Source of the DNA: Nautilus pompilius
Taxonomy: Eukaryota > Mollusca > Cephalopoda > Nautilida > Nautilidae
Length of the DNA stretch: 64,000 nt
Direction: 5' to 3'
Assembly: GCA_018389105.1 (NCBI GenBank)
Contig: JACATO010002731.1
Span: 1,116,001 to 1,180,000 of the forward strand
Shown here: positions 35,306 through 45,389 of the stretch, one piece after another
How positions within the stretch are numbered: position 1 is the first letter of the stretch
Layout: each line of letters opens with the position of its first letter
Program-made: the position numbers and the translations under genes
The notes under the pieces: model-generated
What the model was told of the DNA's origin: nothing
Seen by the model: the letters and a program-made list of their open reading frames with translations, nothing else
Databases searched by the model: none

Positions 35306-36630
35306 AAAAAAAATTTAAAAATCACTCACACACGCACCACGCATGCATGCACACACACCCGCAATACTTTTCTTCTCTGTTTAATTTTTTTTTGTATCTA
35401 TTTTTTTTTTTTTTTACAGAAATAAGTTAAAATACATTTTAAAAATTTGAAAAAAAATATTTTCAGATTTCTGGGGAAATGGAAGCTTTCACTTTTATTT
35501 GAAGCAACTTGCTAAAAAATATTTACTTTTGAGAATTTTCTGTATTCATTTTTGTTTCCATTTTGGCTACAGTCATTGTGTAGTTTCTGTCTTTTGTGTT
35601 CTGTCAGGACTTTGATAGAGTGTTGGTCAATGGAGATTGGAAGGCTTTGCTTGAGATTCTGAATGGATACTTACCTGGATAAAGGTTCCAGGGAGTAAGG
35701 CTTTAAGCTGGGACTCTGCTTTCCATTTGGTCTAAGTCAAATTTCCAGACTGATCTTTCTGATCTAATATATAGAGAAGCTGCACATGGCACATACCTTC
35801 AGCTGTCAACCCATTTCTTACTGTTTGGAGTAACATACATGGGCACACATGTATTCTCTTCCTTTTTGTATCCCAAAATAATTTTTCTTGAAAGGGTATT
35901 AACAATTTTACTATTAGCTATTAAATCTAACAAGTTTTTACTAAAAACACAAACAAACCATGCAAGTGGTGTATTAAAAGAAAAATGTTTTATCTTAAAT
36001 ATTATAATATTTGCATTTTTTCCAATATACTTTTGAGTTATTTTATAGATATTTTACACAAAATTTACTGCTGAACATACAAAAAAAAAATTTTTTTTTA
36101 ATTTTCTTCTGTTTCTTATCATATTCTATCCCTGAGTAATTCTTCTTATTTATCTTCACAATCTGTATACAAGTTACTCTACTTAAACTGTTGACATTCA
36201 GTTATTATAAAGTTAAGACCTTGACTTTATTTTGGAGATTGTCTGTTTTTTACCTTATTTTTAACTCATGATGCTTTATTAAACTTTTGCTAAACGCAAC
36301 AACAAAATTTAACTGGATTTTAGAGTTTTTGATTAAAACTTCTGATTTTGCATCATATATGTTTGTTATAAGTCTTTCATAGTGATTTTTATTTTTAAAC
36401 TAAAGATAATAAACTATTGAAACCTCCAACTTTTCCCTAGTGTTTGCAGAAATTACTGGTAATACAGTGTTTTCCTGTATGAGCTTGTTTACTAATTTCA
36501 GAACACTACTTTTGTAAAGGTGTAACACCTGCACATTGTTAAATGGCAGTACATGTTCCTTTTGTAATGGAAAAACCATATGATAGACTGTAAATATTAC
36601 CTCCTAATACTTGCATAATTACTGCAAAGG
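35306..36630. other. non-coding sequence with CA-rich and poly-T tracts
   Basis: A CA/GC-rich simple repeat lies at 35324-35361 and poly-T at 35400-35417. 35590-35830 has mixed composition without a recognised motif. The rest is AT-rich. Confidence 0.5.
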
Positions 36631-36712
36631 TCTTAGGGATATTCCAAATGAAATCTAGCTGGATCCTATTATGACAATGTTATTTCAGCCAGGTTTCATT
36701 TGAATATTCTCA
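36631..36712. repeat. palindromic MITE, copy 2
   Basis: ATTCCAAATGAAATCTAGCT on the left faces CAGCCAGGTTTCATTTGAAT on the right. It has the same structure and size as the copies at 12153 and 42491. It lies only 26 bases from the Tc1 element that follows. Confidence 0.6.
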
Positions 36713-36738
36713 GTATATACACTGTGTCCATGTCTATA

Positions 36739-38255
36739 CAGGTGCATCTCAAAAAATTAGAATATCATGGAAGAGTTCAATACTTTTTGTCAGTTATTTC
36801 AGAAAGTGAAAATTGTATATATTCTAGACTCATTACACGTAAACTAAAATGTTTCAAGCATTTTTTAATTTTAATTTTGATAATTACAGCCTACAGCTGT
36901 AAAAAAATAGAAAAAACGTATCTCAAAATATTAGAATATTCCATTTCGAGTTTGAGTAAATCACTATTTATGCAGTATTAATACCGTGAATCTCTGAGTC
37001 TGGTTCATTGCACACAACCACAATCACGGGCAAGACTGCTGACTTGACAGTTGTCCAAAAGATACTTACTGACACTCTCCACAAGGAGGGTAAACCACAA
37101 AAGGTCATTGCTGAAAGGGCTGGCTGTTCGCAGAGTGCTATATCAAAGCATATTCATGGAAAGTTGACTGGAAGGGAAAAGTGTGGTAGAAAAAGATGCA
37201 CAAGCAAGAGGGATGACCACAGCCTTGAGAGGATTGTCAAGCAAAGCCAATTCAAGAACTTGGGGAGGCTGGAATCAGTGCATCAAGAGCCACCATGCAC
37301 AGACGTGTCCAGGAAATGGGCTAAAAGTGTCACATTCCTAGTGTCAAGCCACTCCTGAACCAGAGACAATGTCAGAAGCGTCTTACCTAGGCTAAGGAGA
37401 AAAAGAACTGGACCGTTGTTCAGGGGTCCAAAGTCCTCTGTTCAGATGATAGTAAATTTTGCATTTCATTTGGAAATCAATGTCCCACATTCTGGAGGAA
37501 AAGTGGAGAGGCACAGAATCCAAGTTGCTTGAAGTCCAGTGTGAAGTTTCCACAGTCAGTGATGATCTGGGGTGCCATGTCATCTGCTTATGTTGGTCCA
37601 CTGCGTTCTATCAAGTCCAAAGTCAACAGTCAACACAACCATCTACCAGGAGATTTTAGAGCACTTCATGCTTCCGTCTGCTGACAAGCTTTATGGAGAT
37701 GCTGATTTCCTTTTCCAGCAGGACTTGGCACCTGCCCATAGTATTACTGGGTTTGATTGGCCAGCCAACTCGCCTAACCTGAACCCCATAAAGAATCTAT
37801 GGGGTATTATCAAGAGGATGAGAGACACCACACCCAACAATACAGACTAGCTGAAGGCCGCTATCAAAGCAACCTGGGCTTCCATAACATCTCAGCAGTG
37901 CCACAGGCTGATCGCCTCCATGCCATGCCGCATTGATGTAGTGATTCGTGCAAAACAAGCCCCAACCAAGTATTGAGTGCATAAATGAACATACTTTTCA
38001 GAAGTTCGACATTTCTATATTATAAATCCTTTTTTTTATATATTGATCTTATGAAATATTCTAATATTTTGAGATAGTGGATTTTTGATTTTCATAAGCT
38101 GTAAGCCGTAATCATCAAAATTAAAAGAAAAAAAGGCTTGAAATATTTCACTTTATGTGTAATGAATCTAGAATATATGAAAGTTTAACTGTTTAAATTA
38201 AATTACAGGAAAAAATGAATTCTTCATGATATTCTAATTTTTTGAGATGCACCTG
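36739..38255 (+). mobile_element. Tc1-family transposon with long terminal inverted repeats
   Basis: The left end starts CAGGTGCATCTCAAAAAATT at 36739 and the right end is its exact reverse complement ending at 38255, with TA on both sides (36737-36738 and 38256-38257). The inverted similarity continues inward for about 210 bases, including TCTAGA-TTCATTACAC and ATCTCAAAATATTAGAATAT blocks, so this is a long-TIR Tc1 subfamily. At 1,517 bases it is full length. The first 30 or so bases of the ends match almost perfectly while the gene is broken, suggesting intermediate age. Confidence 0.92.
37026..37976 (+). pseudogene. Tc1 transposase, frameshifted
   Basis: The usual start before GKTADLTVVQKIL reads ACG at 37026-37028, so the original ATG is lost. 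The N-terminal paired-type helix-turn-helix is readable (EGKPQKVIAERAGCSQSAIS, then a GRKR basic hook near 37180). The middle is scattered over several frames. The second catalytic region is FLFQQDLAPAHS near 37708-37740, with Asp present. The third reads SPNLNPIKNLWGI near 37770-37802, where the catalytic Glu of NPIE is Lys. The C-terminus is nearly normal (LKAAIKATWASITSQQCHRL ... QAPTKY) and ends at TGA 37974. At least three frame changes, the start loss and the Glu-to-Lys change make it inactive. Confidence 0.88.
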
Positions 38256-38257
38256 TA

Positions 38258-39134
38258 GTATTCTGATATTTGTGAAACATTAATTATTGTCTATGAAATA
38301 GTATTAAGACTAAAGAAAAATGTAATTTTTTTTTCTGACAGAAGTTTTCTTATGTTCTTATGTTGCTGTATAAACATCTGTTAAAAATCAGGTGCATCTG
38401 AAATAATTTATCTTATAAAATTTTTTTTAAAAATGTATCTTAGATTTATATATGGGATGTGTGTAAATGACAGATTATAATGTAAAAAATTATCAGAATA
38501 CATTTTCTATTTCATTGCTAAACATAGACTAATTTATCTTTAAATGTAACCAAACCACACTCAGGTATCTGTCAGTATTCTTTCTTCTCTTCTATTTAGA
38601 AGTTGCTGGCCCAATAATTGGACCATGATAAGCTGAGGAATAAAAAAAATTTCCGGATATTGTAGCAATTATTTTTAGCATACTGGCTTATGCTTTCATT
38701 TCTTTCTAAATTCGTTATAGTACAACATTCCTTTAATGTGTAAATACAGTTTGTTTTTTCTCTTTGCCTTGTCATTTACTGTATAATTATCTCGTCAACC
38801 AAGCATGCCATAAAACACAGGTACTAGCATTGATTTGTTGAATGATAAGTTTTGAAATTTAAGCATTGGGATAAATACTCAATTAAGAAGCAGCTAATAC
38901 TGAGACTAGCATGGAAGGCTAAATCCACCCCAATCTAACCCTGTGCAGAGCTTATTTATGAAAAGTACTAGTGTTGCTCAAATGTTGACATTAAATCAAA
39001 CTCCAAACTTTGGAATGAGAAACAAATTCCTTGACTTAAATGGGATAAAAATGGAAAGTATTTGAAAATGTCCAAGATTAAATACAGTAATTGAGGTATT
39101 AGGGAAACATTTTTCTACGACCCTCATTTATGAA
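38258..39134. other. AT-rich non-coding sequence
   Basis: Nothing recognised. Confidence 0.55.
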
Positions 39135-39420
39135 GGATCTTAAAGGATTTTTTTCGTTGTAAGCTGTTGAAAGTTAGAACGGGAGATTCAATCAGATCTA
39201 ATTTCAGGCTTTGCATTTCCTGATAATTTATCAAACACTTGTGAATGCATGGCTGTGCGTGGATATGATAATACAGATCCTATCTGGAAGAAAATTGCTC
39301 TTTTTCTGCAACAGATTTTCCAATATGTGATTTTAGAAAAATTTGGCTGCAAGCCAAGGATAACAATATAAAATTCACATGATCCTCTTACACAATGTTC
39401 AATAAAAAAACAAAACAAAA
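39135..39420. promoter_or_regulatory. candidate conserved element about 0.8 kb before the first visible exon
   Basis: A 280-base patch of balanced unique sequence contains ATCAGATCTAATTTCAGG and CTGATAATTTATCAAAC. It has no repeat ends and no plausible protein. Its position just upstream of a splice acceptor at 40206 makes an intronic regulatory element possible; this is inference. Confidence 0.25.
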
Positions 39421-40205
39421 AAAAAACTGCTGCACAGACTTTTTATTGACAGCTAACTCTAAAGTGATTCATATAAAGGAACAATTAAAAACAGATTTGG
39501 ATTAACAGAAAGCATAGCTGCAGTATTTAGGTTTTTTGTTGTTTTTTCTTTGTAAGATCAATTTTAGGTACTAACAATGTAACCATTTTAGTGTTTTATT
39601 TAATTTTCTTTGAGTTTGTTGATACAAATGCAATCTCTGGTCCTACTACTAGGATTACAATGACTTGTAAGCAAATACACTCTTTTCATAAGACCGTAAT
39701 ATAGGCATATAAAATTATTTTTGGCTTTTAATGTATTTGATATGAAATAACTGGTGTATTGTGTACTGTACTTATATAGTTTTAATTAGTCAGTACATAA
39801 AGAAAGAAAAAATTCTTTTTGATTTTTTTAAAACTTTTAATTACATAGACTAGTTTCAAAGTTCTGGTTTAAATATATGTTAGTTTCTTATAGGGTAATG
39901 GGATTTCTTCTTTTCTAAATGTTTCTACTATACTTCCAAGTATCTGCTAAGTGAGATAATAGTACATATTTCTAAATTTAAAAAAAATTAAAACAGCAAA
40001 AAAAACATCTTTTTTTTCTTCTCCAAATGATTATTTTTGAAAGTAAAAGTACTAATTTTATAAAAACAGAAAAAAACAACTTGATTTCATTTGTGATCAA
40101 ATATAGTAACAGATGATATTGTGTTTGCATGCCTGCTTTTCGGCTAAAATTTGAATTTATTTGTATTTTTTAAATTCAAAATCTGGATTAATTTAATTTT
40201 TTTAG
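39421..40205 (+). other. AT-rich sequence, 3' part of an intron
   Basis: Ends in a T-rich tract and AG at 40204-40205, the acceptor of the first visible exon. No upstream exon was found anywhere in 1-40205, so the preceding exon lies outside the window or was missed. Confidence 0.5.
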
Positions 40206-40403
40206 GTGGTAAACCTTTACCAATCCACTGTATAATTGAGCAGACGACTGGTGCACCTACATTTGATGGCAGTGGTGCTGGTCACACTACTGTGGAACTT
40301 GACAGCTATGCCATATTACCAGGCAGTACTCCCCTCAATGAACTGGTCCGGACAGCTCTGATCAAGTTAGGGTACACTGCTACCAAAATTATGGGGGCAA
40401 AAG
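40206..40403 (+). CDS. SATB/dve-family transcription factor, exon encoding first part of the ULD domain
   Basis: This 198-base exon encodes GKPLPIHCIIEQTTG ... PLNELVRTALIKLGYTATKI ... MGAKG. It aligns by eye with the N-terminal ubiquitin-like oligomerisation domain (ULD) of SATB1/SATB2 (IPVFCVVEQ ... LVETALLALGYSHSSA ... QGIIKL). That domain assembles the protein into multimers that bind AT-rich chromatin. The acceptor is TTTTTTTAG and the donor AAAG|GTAAGG; the exon starts and ends in phase 1. Identity to vertebrate SATB looks only moderate, suggesting an invertebrate SATB/dve homologue. The codons show no stops and the reading is consistent with the two following exons. The N-terminus lies on earlier exons not seen here. 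The DNA-binding CUT-like and homeodomain exons must lie downstream, beyond the window or undetected. Confidence 0.85.
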
Positions 40404-43331
40404 GTAAGGCACAGATAATCTTTAGATAATCTGCATTGTAACAGATAGCCTTACGTAATAGTGTGTGTTTCTCTTCAGAAGTATTTTTTTATGTGTATTC
40501 TATGTTAAATAGTAGCAGAGGTAAAATTTAATTAATCTAATTTATGTTAGTATCTGTAATGAAAATTTAAATAAGAAAACAACCAGAATTTAACAATGAG
40601 TACATTTTACTATGTTAAAGAGATTGTCAGTATGTTTATGGAACCAGTTGTTCACAGTATCACTGGTTTGTTTAAATCTTGGGATGGTTTAGCACCTGGC
40701 TCATGGTTAATTTTTTTTCATTTGTAAATTCTCTTTCCCAGTCTGCCTTTCCTGGTTTCTCTTTCATGTTATAAAGAAAATTGTCAGTCAAAGCTTTACG
40801 TTAGTCTAGGGACAACTCTAGAATAGTGCACTTACTCTCACTTGTCATCTATGTACTTTGTTTGCACATGTAATAAATGATGATAACAGTAGAAGATCAT
40901 TGAGCTTAATTATGCTCTGGCAGTTTATTACCATTATATATATATATATATAATATTCCTAATAAATATAACATACAAAAAACTCTGTTGATTGCAAATG
41001 AATTAATTTAATTTTTTAAAATTAATACATTTTTCTAAAAATTTATACAGGTATACATTTATCTGAAATGCTGTACTAGCATTGGTATTTTTGTTTAGCT
41101 AGACAGGGTTAAGAGATAGCCATTCCCAGTTAACTTTAACTTTTTGAATTTTAGAATTTTTTTTTTAGTTACAGATTTTGGAAAATGTTTTACATATACG
41201 TATGATATTACACTGGCTTTAGATCCATGTGCAAATCTGAATGATGTGCTATCATTGTACCTTACATTATTCTTAACAGTGCTACTTACTGCTTTAACTA
41301 AAAACCAACCATTAAAGTATTATTTAAATATTTTAGGCTCTTATTTGTGCATATAATCTTCCATATGGTGGAAACACTTAATGTGGGTTTTTATCAGATG
41401 CTCTGCTCCAGATATGCATTTTAAACAGGTGTATGCCCTTCATTGTTGTTAGTCTGTTTTCAAATTGTAAAGACAAATATTGTGCACTTGGTTTGGAGAA
41501 CCACTGTGAATATAATCTGGTCATGAAGTTATATACTTTATTTATTTATTTTTTCAAATACTTTGCAACTTTCTGTTTTTTTTTGCTTGTCTGTGTGTAT
41601 GTGTGATATATATATTACTTGGAATCTATTTGATAGATTAAAGAAGTTTATCAGTTCCAACCTAAGAGAAAATGATTTTTTTTTTTTAATCTGCAAACTT
41701 TCAAACTAAAAATGACTCATGCTTGCTAATATCATCTACAGTTCAAGCTATTGGCTGTCATCTAACCTGAACATGTAGTAGAGGTGTAACACCTGAACAC
41801 CCAGCTTGGACCTGTATCCTCACTTACAGCACAAAATGAAAACTGCATTGTTGGTTGGGGACTTGGTTCATTGCTTGGCAAAATGTCTTCAACTGGAAAG
41901 CAGCAGCTTGACATTTTATTTCTACTTGCAATAATTTGTTGAAATCAGTTACTAGACAAACATGATTTCTTCAGAATGATATTATTTATTTATTTTTTAT
42001 TTTATTATCACTATGGATTGGTTTATATTTGATTGTTGTGGATGCTTTATTTTGCCACCTATCATTCTTGCCTTTGGTTACTACCCTAATGCTAACCCTG
42101 TTCCTTATCTACAAAAGTTACCTAAAACAACAATTTCTTTTAGAAGAATGAAAAAAAAAGATTTTCGGGAAAATCTTTTGAATTTTTATTTTGTTTAACA
42201 TTTTTCTTCTCAATAAATGCTTCCATATAATTCATGGCACTAAATTTGCTTTCTTTAAAATGAAATTACTTATTTAATTTTATATCTCTGTTCTAGGACT
42301 AAAATAATTTCATAATTTTTCTTGGAATTTGTATTTATTTAGCCATAGCAATTTTGTGTGTACAAACAAACAAATATTAATATACTGCTGATATGAAAAA
42401 CTGAAATTTAACAGAGAGCATTGGAAATGTATTCTTACAAACCAGTTAGATATTGAAATGTTTTTTGCATTAACTTGTGAAGCTTTGAAATGTAGGAATG
42501 GATGTCAAGTGAAAGCTAGTGGCCAAATACCATTGCAGTGATGCTACTTCAGCTGGGTTTCATTTGAACTTCCCTAGTACTTTATTTTGTTAGTTTTGAT
42601 AATTTTGACTCAAAATGGTCCACATTTCAGTTAAACTATGTATAAATATCCTTCTTATTTGTATTTATATTATGATGTAGAGATTTTCGTAAATGTCTTC
42701 ATAAAAATCTTGCATAGTATTTAATTTTTTTCTTTCATCTTAATATGGCAGATTATTTGAAAATCATCAGGTTTGCACTGGCTTAGAACTTTGAGTCATG
42801 GCTAATTTTTTAAAACATTTTTTCTCATTTTAAATTGTATTCTGTAAGCTATAGTTAACAATTTCAAAGAAATTTAAGGTGAAATGCAATACAAGGGAGA
42901 TAACTTTTCTGTATATTTTGAATTTATAGATTGTCAGATTATGTTCAATTTTCTGTGGCAGTCAGTTGGCCTATATTTTGCATATTAAAAGTAAAAGTTC
43001 TTTAAAAGTTATAAAAAGACTTGTGTATGTGTGGAAAATATACATTTAGATTGTATACAAATGGAATCCTTTTGTGTTTTAAAGACTACTTAATTATTAC
43101 GACCAGTTTTATTCATTTGATTTGATTCAGGTATATTGTGCAAATGAAGTGATATCACCCCATCAGTAAACCTGGTCAGTAAGGTAGTAAGGAGGTAGAT
43201 TTTATCTTATTCCAAACTGGCGTGATGCTTCTAAATTCAGTTTTTCTCAACAGGTTTGGAATCCTCATGCAAAATTTATTGCCAGCTGAGAGATTGGGAG
43301 AAGTATGTTTATTTATTTTAAAATTTTTCAG
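40404..43331 (+). other. intron between ULD exons
   Basis: A 2.9-kb AT-rich intron begins GTAAGG and ends TTTTTCAG. It contains a TA-repeat near 40935-40952 and the palindromic MITE at 42491. No additional exon is needed: the phase-1 donor joins directly to the phase-1 acceptor and completes a Gly codon. Confidence 0.8.
42491..42579. repeat. palindromic MITE, copy 3
   Basis: GATGTCAAGTGAAAGCTAGT on the left faces CAGCTGGGTTTCATTTGAAC on the right, with CCCTAGTA at the end. It sits inside the intron of the ULD gene. Structure and size match the copies at 12153 and 36631. Confidence 0.6.
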
Positions 43332-43458
43332 GAGTTATCCAACTGAAAAACTGGAGCCCTTTAGAATTTGGCATGATCACAGACAATCTCCAGGCAACTG
43401 TGGAGGAAATTTTGGGTGACTTAACATCTGTAGCAACACTAAGAATCAGGCTTTGCAG
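43332..43458 (+). CDS. SATB/dve-family transcription factor, exon encoding the end of the ULD domain
   Basis: This 127-base exon completes the Gly codon left by the previous exon and encodes VIQLKNWSPLEFGMITDN ... ATVEEILGDLTSVATLRIRL ... C. It corresponds to the SATB ULD C-terminal half (IIKLGRWNPLPLSYVTDA ... [20 protein letters not shown]) with the Trp, the Pro-Leu and the TD..-ATV spacing all conserved. The acceptor is TTTTTCAG at 43331 and the donor GCAG|GTAGGA at 43459, ending in phase 2. The larger open stretches on either side are in other frames and are not coding. This exon carries the strongest conserved pattern and fixes the domain call. Confidence 0.87.
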
Positions 43459-45286
43459 GTAGGAGTGTTCTTATTCTTTTCTTTGCTACTCTGTGCTGTC
43501 TGTAAATCTGAACTAGGAGTACCAAGTGCATGCAGTGTGATTACGGCTTTAAGTGCAGTCTCATCATCTTTTCAGAATCAAAATACTAGCAGAGCAGGTG
43601 GCATCTGTAGTGATGCTGCACAAACAGTTAGGATTAATAAGAAAGCTGTCAGTACGTGCTTTCTTTTTGTGACTAAATATGATTTACAGTGCTGTAATCA
43701 CTGATTGATCTAGGAATTATATATGGTAGCTCAGTATTTTTTCCTCATCTATCCATCTCTATCTACCTGCTTCTGAATTCGGATTAATTTTCTGTATTCT
43801 TTTTTTCTTTATAATTTTAGTTATATACATTTTTTGAAATAGTTTAGAATACTGCTTTCAGATATTTGCATATGATTTACAGAAAATACATAATATAAAA
43901 TTTGGAACTTTTCCTGTGGATTTTAATGTTTGAAATTAAACAAATTTTACTTTGTAATTTTATTTGTATGAATGCACACTTAGAAAACATTCTATGACAG
44001 CTGCTCGGCCACGGCCATGTGACTGCAGAAGTTTTTTATTTTGTTTTATTTGTTTGTTCTTCCTCTCTTTCTTTTGTCAAATGGCATTGTGATAATGGCA
44101 TGTTTATATGGGATAAGCAGGTTGGATTTTTTAAATGCTATCTTGTATAGCCAACCCTTTACAAAGACATATTGTTTCATACATCTTGTGAGGTACAGTA
44201 TGTATTAGCATACTGTTAAATTCACAATATTGATAATTTTTTAATTTTGATTTATTTTATTTATTGTTTCTTTTAAAATAAATATTTTATTGAGATCAAC
44301 AGTAGAGAATTATTGTTAGTAGTAACAATATCTATGATGACAAAAGCAACACAAAAAAATGAAATGATGAAAGAAACTTCACTCTCAGCATCATTCCAGC
44401 AGATCAGCCTAAAGAACATAATGGCTTAATAGGCAAATGCATTTATAGAGCAGCTGCACAACACATTAACAGTAGCATCCATCTTGAATTAATTCAGAAC
44501 TATGCTGGAAATATACCAAAATTAAAAATTCTTGTTAGTTTCCCCAAAATTTTGTCAGTTGTGTTCAATAAAACTGAAAAAAAAATCTTTAGAATAATCT
44601 TATTAATTACTATCCAGCTAGGACTTTTTATTTATTTAAAAAATTTTCATTTATTTCATGAAATTGAATCAAGGTAGGTAACCATTAAAAAGACTTTGAT
44701 ATTATTTAGAAACATAATTTAGTTAATTTTATTGGTCAGCATTTATTGAATAGATAAAGTTAATCAACTGTTGATATGAAATATTGGTAACAATTTAAAA
44801 ATTTCTAATTTATATTTAATCTTTTAAACAGAATGGTGTATTTAGTAAAAAATAGCTGACAAGTTGTTTCTATGTTTTCATTGTGCATATTATAATTTAC
44901 TACCAAACAAACAAAGATTTGTGTGTGTAAATAATATGATGGTCTTATTTCCTGTAGTCTAAAACTATCATTCTATTTTAGAAACAAATAAACCAACAGA
45001 TCTAACATTCTTAACAAAGATAATGAAATAAATATTAGTTAATGTTAAGAAAAAAATTGCCAATAAAAAAAACTTAACTCTTGTAGTGCCAAGTTACATA
45101 TATTTCCATATGATCTACAATGCTTAACATTTTTTCTCTTTTTTTTTTGAAGAATTTTCTTGCGTGTAATCACAGACAGTTAACAATAGTGGTTTTACAT
45201 AATTGTACACTGGAATCGGTATAAAATTATGTCGTGCTTATTTCTTCTGTCGTTTTTCGGCCATTTGTTGATTTCGATTCTTCCAG
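43459..45286 (+). other. intron
   Basis: A 1.8-kb AT-rich intron (GTAGGA ... TTCTTCCAG). A small GC-richer patch at 43997-44030 (GCTCGGCCACGGCCATG) is the only distinct feature. Confidence 0.75.
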
Positions 45287-45389
45287 CCAATCCCAACAAA
45301 GCTCGACGGAAGAAGTAAAGGACAAATTGCTTCAGCTGCTGCTTCCCCAGTCTCAAGGCTTGTTGGTCAGTACTGGATGTCCAGTTGAG
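45287..45389 (+). CDS. SATB/dve-family transcription factor, exon entering the CUT-like domain
   Basis: The exon joins AG from the previous exon with C to give Ser and encodes QSQQSSTEEVKDKLLQLLL then PQSQGLLVSTGCPVE. In SATB proteins the ULD is followed by the CUT-like (CUTL) DNA-binding domain beginning 'TVRNALKELLKEMNQSxLAKECPLS'. The helix VKDKLLQLLL, the Gln, the Leu-Leu and the Cys-Pro fall in the same order, so this is its first part. The acceptor is GATTCTTCCAG and the donor GAG|GTAAGA at 45390, ending in phase 0. No phase-compatible continuation was found in the remaining 18.6 kb, so the next intron is probably long. Confidence 0.78.

Noticed and set aside
35124-35306. 60-codon open frame across the palindrome
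   Set aside because: It is produced by the inverted repeat and tRNA-like sequence and has no protein character.
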